The notes under the pieces are model-generated. The model worked only from the letters and a program-made list of their open reading frames with translations. It made no database searches and was not told the origin of the DNA. Source: Hyunsoonleella pacifica (GTDB lineage Bacteria; Bacteroidota; Bacteroidia; Flavobacteriales; Flavobacteriaceae). Taken from it: DNA of 41,406 nt. Shown one piece after another: positions 1 through 9,930 of the stretch; the first letter of the stretch is position 1, and each line of letters opens with the position of its first letter. The translations under genes were made by a program, and so were the position numbers. The stretch covers positions 1 through 41,406 of the forward strand of contig NZ_SIRS01000009.1 of NCBI RefSeq assembly GCF_004310335.1, given 5' to 3'.

Positions 1-3000
1 CCAAAGGGATAGTAATCATTATATGAAAGAACGTCTGCTGTAAAGTTAGTAAAATTAAGTGGATCGTCTACTAACTTTCTGTCACTTATTACGGTAAGAA
101 CATTACCTAAATGGTTACTTAGTTCGTAACGTTTATCGCCCACAATACGCGCTAACATATCTTCTGGTAATGTTGCTGTAATTGGTTCTATACGAGCTGT
201 TAAATTTGATCCAGATAAAATTGTTGTACCTGGTTTAAACACAATACTGTTACCTGCTTTCATTATAACATTTACTCCAGAATTAATGGTATAATTATTT
301 GTTTCTATGTCTAACTCTGCTCGGTATTGTTGTGCAGATGTAATGTTTTGATCTGATAGTGTTATGTTTTCTAACACGATACCACTACTACCATCGTCTT
401 CTAATAGGATATTTTTTTCTTCTATACCTAATCGTGAACTACCATAAATATGATGCTCTTTTAAAGCTATATATTTACTGTTGGTAATGTTAGTAATATC
501 ATACTCGTTAGTTTCATACACTGCTAACACATTACCTTGTGCATCTCTAGAATATACTGTGGTTTTATTTTCGGGTAGCACCGTTTTTGCAATTCTATTG
601 CCTAAGCCATCGTACTTAAAGTGTATTTCTGTACCGTCTGCCTTTTCTATAGAGGCTACTTTACCATCTACACGCCATTCTATATTATTAATTCCTTCTG
701 CTCTGTCAAAAGTTAATTGTCCAATTTTATCATATTCATAATTACCTGGTGTTTGTTCTCCTAAATCGTTAAGCCCAATATCTTCCTCTAAATCATTAAC
801 ATAATCTAACTGATTTGTCTTTCTTATTGTACCATCTGCTTCAGTAATATCCTTATAGAAATACTCAAGATCATCCATATTTTGTCCTTGATCTGCTTTT
901 CGTTTTAGGGTTTTTAAGTTACCATTTTTGTCATATTCATAAACTCCAGAATAGTTTGCTGTACCCCCTAAGTAACCTTGCATGGATTTAATACGATTTA
1001 ACTGATCGTATGTGTAATCGTTAATTTGGGCACCTAATGCAGTTTCGTTCATATCTGCTATATCGGTAGACATTTGCTTAATATTACCATTATAGAGATT
1101 CCTAACATTATTGGCTGCTGTATTGTCTATATCTAAAAAGGCGTTTATACTGCCTATGGATGCATAATCGTTCTCATCTGTAATATTATTGGTATTATTA
1201 CCATAATAGGTTAAGGCAAAGCCCATTGCATCTTGTGCAACATTGGAGCCTACTGTGCCATCTGTACCCAAATCTTTTGTTGGATCTAATTGATTTGAAT
1301 TTACGCCTTTTAACCATCCTTGTAATGTATAGGCATAGTCCATACCTTGTACTTCTTTATCTCCTAGAACGGTACGTGCTAATGGGCCATGAGCAAAATA
1401 GTTATAAGACGCATCGGTTTCCCAAATAAAACCATCTGTAGAGGTTTGTACGTTTACAATCCTATTATCGGCATCATACTCGTATTTATGTATAAACTGA
1501 TCTGCTAACCCTTTTTGGTAATACACTTTGTTTACATTACCACTTATTAGATCATACTCATACTCTACATGCTTTAATCCAGAATATTGGTTTGATGATT
1601 TTGCCAATAATTTGTTATGGGTTACCATTTCTTTTACATTGCCATGGATATCATAATTATAGTATATGGCATGGTTAAAATCTACATTACTTGTTGAGGG
1701 AAGTTTTTCATCAAAATAATAGATTTCGGTAACTCTATTTCTTGAAGTTTGGTTTATATCTGCTATACCTGCTGTTTTAAACACCTGATTTTCGTCAATA
1801 CTATACTCGGTATAAACAGTTTGCGTTACCTCATGCTTTTCACTGGTAATATTATCAGGATACCTAGTTTTAGTAATAGTGTTATCTGGTTCGGTAACCT
1901 CTATTAAAAACTCAACATAGCTATCATTTGAGGTATATACTAATTTACCTGTAGTGTTATTTATGGCGACATCTACATTTGGCACTAGTTCACCTGCTTC
2001 AATAATACGCCCTAAATCATCATAGGTTGTATAGCTAAAGGTATTGTTATCTTTTTGTTTTGCATTTTGTGAAGCTATAATTCTACCTAAATCATCATAA
2101 GCAAAACAGGTAATGCCTCCATCTGGTGTAGATTGCCATACCAACTGGTTTAAGCTGTTGTACTTGTATTGGGTTTTGTATTCATGGTTTGGTAATAACT
2201 CTATATCTTCATTTATAGGGTTATCTTTTCTGTATTTGTTTATACGATCATTTAAACTAAGACTTACACCATCTACATCAGCTATTGCTTCTAGTTGTTC
2301 TTTAGAGAATCTTTTTACGCCTTGCGGTGGTACGGTTTGTTTTAAATTACCTGCTTGGTCGTAGTAATATAAAGTATATTGGTATTCTTTATCTTGATAA
2401 ATCATTTTGAATTCTTCCTCTACATTTTCAGTGGCATGTCTTAAATACGCATTAAGGAACTTTTCGCGCTCTTTTCTCAAGAATTCTTCATAATTGTTTT
2501 TCCCATACGTATTTTTAATGTTCTCAGTGAATCTTTCGCAAGACGATTCTTTGGGAGCTGGATAGTATACGTCATTAAAATCTACTGGTAATAATGGAGG
2601 CAGACTAATACATGAGTTACCTTGATCTGTAAGCTGATAATAATGATCGGAAGCAAATTGCATCCATGTTTTTTTGTCATCAAATGATATATTGTTATCA
2701 TTTAAATGGGTGTTTAAGTATTCGTCTATAATACCTTGCATACCAACTCTTCCATCGTCTGGATCATCATAACCATACCCAAAGTCTGTGGCACCAAAAT
2801 CGCCAATAGAAATATAGTTTAAGGATGTACTTGGAGATTCATCTTGTGCAGTAGTTGTTGGTATAACTACAGTGTCTATATAATATTTATAATCTTCTGT
2901 AATATAGGCATAGTTATAACTACTAAAATCTTCTTTGCTTATGTAGGTAACACCTTCGTTTGCAGGGCTGGTATCTATACCAACACTTTGTAATATATCA

Positions 3001-6000
3001 AGATATACTTGATACTTTTCCATGCTGCTTACGGGTTTTAAAGGTTGTGCTACACAGGGTTTATCGCAAATAGTTTGGGCTGCAAGTGCTAGTGATTGAG
3101 ACGCAAAAGCTAAGTTGCTTTGATTCTCACAACTATTTAAATCTCTAAGATTACAATGGTAGTCGAGACCAAATCCCTGCAAAGCATCGCTATCATTTAA
3201 TAACTTTCCTCTTATAAGTTTTGTAATTTCTTCGAACTGATATTCAGTTTCATTAATGACATATTTATATGTTAATCTTGCATATAATGTTGATTGTGTT
3301 GCGGTTTCTCCAGAAGACTTTACAGGTAAAATATCAATAAACTCTGTTATATATTCTTTTTTTGTAATATCTATATCCAAAAAGATATAAAGTTTATCTC
3401 TATAATCCGTAGCAGAAGAATTAAAATGAATACTTATATCATCATTATAAGTATTATTTTGCAATCCGCTTGAATAGTAGTATTCCGCATCAGTTATGCC
3501 TTGATAGTTGTATGTGGTATAGTTGGGGTTTGAGGATCCAACCAGTGAACAATATACACCGGCAGCGTTAATATCTACAAAATTTTGAAACGTTTGCGAT
3601 TGATATTCTGGTAAATTAGTGATAGAAACACCTTCGTCTGTAAAATTATTATTTGCAATAATCTTATTTAATAAGTTTTTTAAATCCTCACCAAATTGTA
3701 TGGCTGGATCTCCAGCATTGCAAATAGTACTATTATCTACAGGATCACAATCATCACCAATACCATCTCCGTCTTGGTCTGCGAATACTTTTATGTTGTC
3801 TAAACCAACGTAAATAATAGGTGCACCATGTGATGGTGTACAGCCATTATAATCAAAATCAGCTTCTATTTTTAGTTCTGCTGTTGTACTATTTGCCACA
3901 AATGTTGTAGAAAAGTGTTCCCATACATTATTGTTAGTATTATCATTATCATGAGCGTTTGCATCACTAACTACAATCACTTTTCCGCCAGGAGCAGATT
4001 GATCTCCAAAATAGACAGTAGAAGAAGTTGCAGAAATTCCCCCACAACACCTACTGTTTTCCCCTGGTCTTATTCCACTTTGATCGAAAGAAACAGTATA
4101 TGTTTTCCCAACTACTAAATCTGTTAACAATGTTTTTATGGCTGCTTTACCACCAGACCCAATTATTCTAGTAACATAAAAATATTCTCCTCCGTTCTGC
4201 GCTCCTGTTGGAGGTACCATACATAAATCAGTACAAGTACTTGATTGAAATTGTACGGTATAATCTGAGCATTCATTCTCACTAAATAAATCATTTGATA
4301 GTAATAAAAAATGAGTTGTATTATATTCTTTTGTCCATTCTCCAGAGGTAGCAGCATAACCACCGCCAAAACTCATCCCACAACCTGAATTAGTTACACA
4401 TCCTTGGTGGCATATTTCTCCCTGAGATTCAAATGTTCCATCTGCCAAAAGTACACTACTACATGGTAATGGATCAGGATCTATGGTTGTAGTATAATTA
4501 TTAATATCATCGCAACATAAAAAATTAATCAGATTCGGGTTTTCATTATTGTCATCATCATATACTTGCCCATCAACAATAAGCTCTTCATCATTATTAA
4601 AATCAAACCATGTAGTTTTTATTTCTTGGGATGTAATCGTATTTTCATCATAAATATATTCAAAACGAACATCATTACAGTACGCATTTTCATTTGGTAA
4701 ATCTGTATATAAAGCCATGTACATTACAGATACACCATCTGCTTCTAATTCAATTTGAGACCCTCCATCACTTTTCCAAATCATTGTTTGTGGATACCCA
4801 AAAAACTCTGGTAAGTAGCCTTCTGAATAAATTTGTAAATTAGTAATATCTATACTGCCTTCAATATTCAGTTGATTGGTTTCTATTAGACCATTCATTA
4901 AAGTTTTGAGTGCCTTTTCAAAATAAGTTTGTTTATTACAGCTACCTGTTTCGTCATAAGTACTACCAGGACCTAAATACTCTCCTCCTTCAGCAATAAC
5001 ACTTGGGTCTATATCACAATTAGAAATTCTTACCTTAGTAGTTCCTGAAATTATTATATCTTCAGTGCCTTCTTCATTTAATTTAGCTAGTGCTTTATAG
5101 CTATATGTGGTATCATCAATTTGTGTTGCATTTATTTGGGTAATGCTTAAAATTTCCCATGTACTGGCATAATCATTCCAAGAATAAGTACTACTAGTAG
5201 GGATTATAATAGTAACTTCAGAGTCTGTTACCCCATCTATACTCAATCTAAATTCTTTTTCAGATATTATTATACCTGAAGTAGATGGATTATTAACAAC
5301 CCCACCAAGTGCTTCATAAAGTTTTGGGGATAAATATTGGCCTTGATAATTTCTGCCTTCAACTCCAATATTTGCACTTTCTTTAAAATATCCATCTAAG
5401 TATATTTGCAAATCTCTTGCTAAGGGACATACACCTGTATTTACATAATAGTTGTAATTTACTTGTTCTGCAATATCATTTACAACATCTTTGGGATCGG
5501 CACCTGCATTATAAAACATATCGCTTGGTAAAAAGCGTTTTTGCTTTGTAATATAGGCACCTGAATTCGTATCTGAACAAATACCGTTTGATGGGTTTAA
5601 AGTGTTTAAATAGTTTCTTGTAGAAGAAGTAGTATAACCCTCTGTTAAATTATTTATTAAGTCTGTTGGTACGGCAGACTGTCCAATACAACCATTGTAT
5701 GCATTTTTTTCCTGAGCATAAGCATTAATAAATACAGATTGTATTTGTTGTTTTAATCCTAGATAGTTTGCTTTATATACGTTCCAAAACTTATCTTTCT
5801 TTTTACTATCATCTAAAGCCCTAACCTCGTTTAAAATCTGATCAAAGGTATGGGTTAGTTTGATGTCGCTAATTGTTTTATTATCAAGGCTACTAAATGT
5901 TATGTTTGCATAAGCAGAGTAAACCATTGCCGCATTTGTATTGTTATAATCTTGGGTTAGGGCAGTTTCCATCATACCATCTTTGCTTAAAAACGAACTC

Positions 6001-9000
6001 ATGTAATCTGAGGATGCTTGCAAATCTGAACTAAGCTGGAATTGGCTGAAATATGGATCGTAAAGTATAAAGTCTGAAATGGTATTTAAAAAATAACCTG
6101 CTTGATCGGCTTCATCAAAAGTGACTATGGATTGTAAATAAGCATCAAAACCATCTGAATTAAATGTACCTAAAGCTGAATTGCGTTGTATGGTACAAAG
6201 CTCATTTACATACAGCAAATAATCATATTCCGGATGATATACTATCAACGATTCTGCCCAACTGTCTTGCCATAATCTTACAAAATCTATATGATTTGAT
6301 AAATATTGTGGCTTTACCCAATATTTATTTGAAATATCTACATCGTCTGTTGGCCTAAGTGTGCTGATGGCCGTATCATCAATCTCTGGTTGATAGCTTA
6401 CTGTTACAACATCATTCTCATCTATTGTTTCGATTATCTCTACCTTTATTTCACTAATACTACCATCTTCATTATAATAATTACCACTTGTATATAAGCC
6501 TTGTGATGGATTTGGTCGGGCACCATCATACTCAGGATGGTATGGGTTTTTCCAACTATTATAAGTACCAGAATCTGAAGTTCTAGCACTATATAATTGA
6601 TTTGATTCATTAAATATGTTTAGTATAGTTTCTGGATTGTTGGTATTTACGCCATTACCGTATTGCCCTAATGGACTCATATCTTGTAATAATTGATCTT
6701 TTGCAGATTGACAAGAAATAGATTCTAATGGATCTTCACCAGGAGTAATTGTTGGATCTGCGTCGTTACATGGTGCATTACATGCAATTATGGCTTCGTT
6801 ATATTGGGCTATAAAAGTATTAGTAAGCTCCTCTGTTTGCTCATTTATAGGGTACTGTTGTAGCATTTCATTGGCATAATCAATGGCCGAAGGATATTCT
6901 GTAGTTATTGCGGTTATACATTCTTCGCATGTGGTAAAACAGCCATCAATAATAATAGGGGGTGGAGAAATAATATCTGGTGATACATAGCAATCATCGT
7001 TTTCGTCTTGTAATTTGGCTATGTACAGGTTTGCAGCTTCTTCTGCAGCAGCTTTATTTACTTTAAGCGATTTTGTAATAGTAAAAGTTCCTCTATCAAT
7101 AGTAATTTCAGGAAAATTACCATTCTCGTCTGTATAGCTATAGGTTTTATTAGCTTGATCTATTACTATGTGATTTTCTGGTATATTTGATTTTGTGTCT
7201 AAAGAGAATAAATTTGTGGCATTTTCATCAAAGATGTTTATGTTTAAATCATAAGTTATATCATAGGCTTGCGATAGAGTAGTATTAGGCTCAGTTTCAA
7301 AATCTGTAACACAATCATACGTAAATGGAGATGCTGTAACACCGTATGAAAATTTTCTTGGAGCATCAAAGGCTACAGTTTTCACACCAAAATAGTAGCG
7401 TTCATCTTGTAAAGTATTAAAGTTGCCAGAAGCATTTAAATTGTTATTTTCTTTGTTTAGTAAATCTATAGTAAATTCTTCGTGTAAGTCATCATTTTGT
7501 TCATCTTCAAGACTTATTAAACTGTTACTTTCAATTTTATCTCCTGCCAGTGCGGTAGCTATAGTGCGTCCCTGCGGGTCAATATAGCTTATACTTAATT
7601 GCCCATTAGGATCTAATACCATATTTTTTTTGTAATGTGATGTATTACCAATGGCATAACCAAATAGACGATTTAATTCTTCTTGTTCTGGGATTCCATA
7701 AAAGTATTCCATTTCATGACCAGAATTAAGCTGATGCGCTTTACCTACACCTGATTTTCTTCTTATTCTCCCTGTATTATCTGGTGTATATTCTATTTGA
7801 GAAAATGGAAATTGAGAGGCATCAGGGATACGATCACGCTCTAAACCAGAGAAATCTGTATTATCAGGCGAATAATATTTACTAGCTCCTAATGCTATAG
7901 ACATCTTTTTTGAATCTGATATACTATTGCCTTCATTTTGAGAGTTTAAATCGAAATCTAAATAGCTATATGGTATGCCGCTAGAATTTAAGTTAAAAGC
8001 ACCTTCTTGGTTTTGCCCATTATGATATTTTAGTTCGTTATCTGTAGTTGGTACTGGTAAAACTTCAACAGCAGGACGCCCTTGTGCATCATAAACAACT
8101 TCACCTACTACAGCTGTGTTATCTGTATTTATTTTAGTTACCGTTTGTCTATTTCTCAAGGAACCATCAAAATAACTTACAACTTCCTTCTTTTTACCGT
8201 CTTCTGCGAATGAGGATTGGAATTGCCAATTTTTACCACTAGCATGGTCTTCTGTTATTTCAACTTTGTGAGGCCAATGCGTAATTGCAAACCTACTAAT
8301 GCTCGTATTATTTGCCTCAGCTTCTGTTTTATCGTTTTGTTCGTCTTGGGTGTCTCTTGTCCATCTACTATACTTATTTTTTGTAATATCATCTAAAAAG
8401 TTACCTACAGCTCTAACACGATATAAAATATAGCCTTGACTATAAACCACAGGTATGTTATAGCTTAAACTATTTGTTTGTATTCGTGTGCTATTTCGTT
8501 CAAAATCTTTAACATTAAAATAAATTATAGATTTATCTAAAGGTATTGTAATATTATCCCCATAATTATCTACCCATGTCCATTCTACATCATAATAACG
8601 CGCTTCAGGTATTTCATCCCATGATATAGTGAGTTCTCCCTCAGAAATGGGTGTGCTACTTGTAGTTATTGTTGGTGCATCTGGAGAAAGCTCATAATAT
8701 CTTGTCTTATTGTAACCTATAGACAGTTGAATATTTTCAGGCACTGTTGTATTATCACTTACCCCACTCTGTATATCCTCAAACGAAATACTTGATATAT
8801 ACACGCTTGATATATATTTGTTTTCTAAAATGTGTTGCTTTAAGTCTGTAATATTTCCAACACCTGCAGTTAAATTGTTTTCTACCTCTAATGTAATGGT
8901 ATAATCACTATCTGGTGTACCATCAGGTAACAGTGGACTTACGGTTAACGTTATACTAAATTTATACGCATCATAAGGAGCGGTATTCTCTTTAATACTT

Positions 9001-9197
9001 AAATTTACATATGAATAAACATCAACATCTAATACGCCTGTTGTTTCTAACTCATAAGCACTATTTGATAGTGTAGTTTCTGGGATAATACTAGTTGAAG
9101 AAAATTCTTGGGGGTTTTGTGCAAATGCAAAGGCATTAACTATTAAATAAAGTACAAAAACTTGGATAAGCTTAATTTTATTTTTTCTTGTAAACAT
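1..9197 (-). CDS. Giant RHS-repeat protein with DUF6443-like region, 3' end outside window
   Basis: One open frame runs from ATG at 9197 to the window edge (3065 codons, no stop seen). A signal peptide (about residues 1-28, ending AFAFAQ) is followed by an FN3-like domain (about 165-270). A DUF6443-like segment follows ('SYFDGSLRNRQTV', about 330-370). A long Cys-containing middle (about 730-2200) includes 'CFTTCEEC' and a thrombospondin-3-like loop 'DQDGDGIGDDCDP' near 1805. YD/RHS repeats run from about 2270 to the end, with 'YEYDKNGNL', 'FAYDDLGRI' and 'RYELSNHLGNVL'. The last codons read VLSYNDYYPF, the conserved end of the RHS core, so the variable C-terminal tip, often a toxin in this family, lies just outside. 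By family knowledge the repeats form a beta-cocoon around that tip. It is the last gene seen in the block, 11 bases after a small exported protein. Identity is confident; toxin activity is inferred. Confidence 0.93.
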   Translation of the reverse strand, partial: MFTRKNKIKLIQVFVLYLIVNAFAFAQNPQEFSSTSIIPETTLSNSAYELETTGVLDVDVYSYVNLSIKENTAPYDAYKFSITLTVSPLLPDGTPDSDYTITLEVENNLTAGVGNITDLKQHILENKYISSVYISSISFEDIQSGVSDNTTVPENIQLSIGYNKTRYYELSPDAPTITTSSTPISEGELTISWDEIPEARYYDVEWTWVDNYGDNITIPLDKSIIYFNVKDFERNSTRIQTNSLSYNIPVVYSQGYILYRVRAVGNFLDDITKNKYSRWTRDTQDEQNDKTEAEANNTSISRFAITHWPHKVEITEDHASGKNWQFQSSFAEDGKKKEVVSYFDGSLRNRQTVTKINTDNTAVVGEVVYDAQGRPAVEVLPVPTTDNELKYHNGQNQEGAFNLNSSGIPYSYLDFDLNSQNEGNSISDSKKMSIALGASKYYSPDNTDFSGLERDRIPDASQFPFSQIEYTPDNTGRIRRKSGVGKAHQLNSGHEMEYFYGIPEQEELNRLFGYAIGNTSHYKKNMVLDPNGQLSISYIDPQGRTIATALAGDKIESNSLISLEDEQNDDLHEEFTIDLLNKENNNLNASGNFNTLQDERYYFGVKTVAFDAPRKFSYGVTASPFTYDCVTDFETEPNTTLSQAYDITYDLNINIFDENATNLFSLDTKSNIPENHIVIDQANKTYSYTDENGNFPEITIDRGTFTITKSLKVNKAAAEEAANLYIAKLQDENDDCYVSPDIISPPPIIIDGCFTTCEECITAITTEYPSAIDYANEMLQQYPINEQTEELTNTFIAQYNEAIIACNAPCNDADPTITPGEDPLESISCQSAKDQLLQDMSPLGQYGNGVNTNNPETILNIFNESNQLYSARTSDSGTYNSWKNPYHPEYDGARPNPSQGLYTSGNYYNEDGSISEIKVEIIETIDENDVVTVSYQPEIDDTAISTLRPTDDVDISNKYWVKPQYLSNHIDFVRLWQDSWAESLIVYHPEYDYLLYVNELCTIQRNSALGTFNSDGFDAYLQSIVTFDEADQAGYFLNTISDFILYDPYFSQFQLSSDLQASSDYMSSFLSKDGMMETALTQDYNNTNAAMVYSAYANITFSSLDNKTISDIKLTHTFDQILNEVRALDDSKKKDKFWNVYKANYLGLKQQIQSVFINAYAQEKNAYNGCIGQSAVPTDLINNLTEGYTTSSTRNYLNTLNPSNGICSDTNSGAYITKQKRFLPSDMFYNAGADPKDVVNDIAEQVNYNYYVNTGVCPLARDLQIYLDGYFKESANIGVEGRNYQGQYLSPKLYEALGGVVNNPSTSGIIISEKEFRLSIDGVTDSEVTIIIPTSSTYSWNDYASTWEILSITQINATQIDDTTYSYKALAKLNEEGTEDIIISGTTKVRISNCDIDPSVIAEGGEYLGPGSTYDETGSCNKQTYFEKALKTLMNGLIETNQLNIEGSIDITNLQIYSEGYLPEFFGYPQTMIWKSDGGSQIELEADGVSVMYMALYTDLPNENAYCNDVRFEYIYDENTITSQEIKTTWFDFNNDEELIVDGQVYDDDNNENPNLINFLCCDDINNYTTTIDPDPLPCSSVLLADGTFESQGEICHQGCVTNSGCGMSFGGGYAATSGEWTKEYNTTHFLLLSNDLFSENECSDYTVQFQSSTCTDLCMVPPTGAQNGGEYFYVTRIIGSGGKAAIKTLLTDLVVGKTYTVSFDQSGIRPGENSRCCGGISATSSTVYFGDQSAPGGKVIVVSDANAHDNDNTNNNVWEHFSTTFVANSTTAELKIEADFDYNGCTPSHGAPIIYVGLDNIKVFADQDGDGIGDDCDPVDNSTICNAGDPAIQFGEDLKNLLNKIIANNNFTDEGVSITNLPEYQSQTFQNFVDINAAGVYCSLVGSSNPNYTTYNYQGITDAEYYYSSGLQNNTYNDDISIHFNSSATDYRDKLYIFLDIDITKKEYITEFIDILPVKSSGETATQSTLYARLTYKYVINETEYQFEEITKLIRGKLLNDSDALQGFGLDYHCNLRDLNSCENQSNLAFASQSLALAAQTICDKPCVAQPLKPVSSMEKYQVYLDILQSVGIDTSPANEGVTYISKEDFSSYNYAYITEDYKYYIDTVVIPTTTAQDESPSTSLNYISIGDFGATDFGYGYDDPDDGRVGMQGIIDEYLNTHLNDNNISFDDKKTWMQFASDHYYQLTDQGNSCISLPPLLPVDFNDVYYPAPKESSCERFTENIKNTYGKNNYEEFLRKEREKFLNAYLRHATENVEEEFKMIYQDKEYQYTLYYYDQAGNLKQTVPPQGVKRFSKEQLEAIADVDGVSLSLNDRINKYRKDNPINEDIELLPNHEYKTQYKYNSLNQLVWQSTPDGGITCFAYDDLGRIIASQNAKQKDNNTFSYTTYDDLGRIIEAGELVPNVDVAINNTTGKLVYTSNDSYVEFLIEVTEPDNTITKTRYPDNITSEKHEVTQTVYTEYSIDENQVFKTAGIADINQTSRNRVTEIYYFDEKLPSTSNVDFNHAIYYNYDIHGNVKEMVTHNKLLAKSSNQYSGLKHVEYEYDLISGNVNKVYYQKGLADQFIHKYEYDADNRIVNVQTSTDGFIWETDASYNYFAHGPLARTVLGDKEVQGMDYAYTLQGWLKGVNSNQLDPTKDLGTDGTVGSNVAQDAMGFALTYYGNNTNNITDENDYASIGSINAFLDIDNTAANNVRNLYNGNIKQMSTDIADMNETALGAQINDYTYDQLNRIKSMQGYLGGTANYSGVYEYDKNGNLKTLKRKADQGQNMDDLEYFYKDITEADGTIRKTNQLDYVNDLEEDIGLNDLGEQTPGNYEYDKIGQLTFDRAEGINNIEWRVDGKVASIEKADGTEIHFKYDGLGNRIAKTVLPENKTTVYSRDAQGNVLAVYETNEYDITNITNSKYIALKEHHIYGSSRLGIEEKNILLEDDGSSGIVLENITLSDQNITSAQQYRAELDIETNNYTINSGVNVIMKAGNSIVFKPGTTILSGSNLTARIEPITATLPEDMLARIVGDKRYELSNHLGNVLTVISDRKLVDDPLNFTNFTADVLSYNDYYPF

Positions 9198-9208
9198 ATT
9201 TTTAGTGT

Positions 9209-9928
9209 TTATAAGTTAGTTTGATCTACTAAGGTGTAAACTGAATAGGCTTCTGTTAAACGTGGTTTTTTATCAGTTCCAAAAGCAATGTAATCTTCAA
9301 ATTGGGGTAATGGTATTTTGGTTTCTTCTTTTTGTTGGAACTTAATTTCCATACGTCCAACATCATCTGTATAAGTACTATTCTTGTTTAAGAAAGGCAT
9401 CTTTTTAGATAAATAGAATATTTGTTTTTCAAGAGTGAAACTGTTTTTATTTATATGTATTTCTACCTTATGATATGGTAGTGGCAGCTGCTTATTTATA
9501 AGCTCTAATTGATATACGATAGTAGTACCTATTTCTTTAGTGTTGGTTTCTTTATAATAATTTAGAAAATGAGATATTTCAATTGGGTTTTTTGTTTGTA
9601 GTTCTTTATTGGAAATTGCATTGTAACTAATAGTCTTATTGGTGTTATCTATAACAATATGAGCATCTTGAAATTGAATTACTTCTGAATTTAAAATCTT
9701 TACGACATTTACATTTTTGTCTTTATATATTTTTCCCTTATAAGATTCTGTAATAGTATTACCTGTATATCCTCTGTACATACTATAAGTTACCTCTAAA
9801 TTTAAAGTAGCAGTATTATCATAGAAAGATTTTACTTTTTTCAAAGTTTCTTCAGCCTTAGGTATTTGCGAATTCCCTGTAAAACTTACATGTAAAAAAA
9901 TAAGTAGTATTAGTTTTATTAATTTCAT
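9209..9928 (-). CDS. Small exported protein, possibly LolA-like
   Basis: 239 aa with a signal peptide (about residues 1-20, 'KLILLIFLHVSFTGNSQ'). The mature part begins with an amphipathic helix ('AEETLKKVKSFYDN') followed by alternating beta-strand patterns ('LNLEVTYSMYRGYTGN', 'YKGKIYKDKNVNVVKI', 'AHIVIDNTNKTISYN'). That layout resembles LolA/LolB-like half-barrel proteins, which carry hydrophobic cargo in the periplasm. I see no decisive motif, so the family call is tentative. It sits 2 bases after the Ig/LRR protein gene and 11 bases before the giant RHS gene, so it is almost certainly co-transcribed with them. A periplasmic helper or chaperone for the neighbouring large proteins is a reasonable guess. 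ATG start at 9928 with an AT-rich leader. Confidence 0.8.
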   Translation of the reverse strand: MKLIKLILLIFLHVSFTGNSQIPKAEETLKKVKSFYDNTATLNLEVTYSMYRGYTGNTITESYKGKIYKDKNVNVVKILNSEVIQFQDAHIVIDNTNKTISYNAISNKELQTKNPIEISHFLNYYKETNTKEIGTTIVYQLELINKQLPLPYHKVEIHINKNSFTLEKQIFYLSKKMPFLNKNSTYTDDVGRMEIKFQQKEETKIPLPQFEDYIAFGTDKKPRLTEAYSVYTLVDQTNL

Positions 9929-9930
9929 AA

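Noticed and set aside
481-741. Open frame on the plus strand inside the RHS gene (and similar plus-strand frames across the window)
   Set aside because: It lies antisense to a continuous coding frame with clear RHS motifs and has no signal or family features, so it is a shadow.
1-9197. Frameshift or pseudogene in the giant RHS gene
   Set aside because: The reading frame checked at 9197, 2405 and 5 is the same, and translated stretches between keep RHS or exported-protein character without stops.
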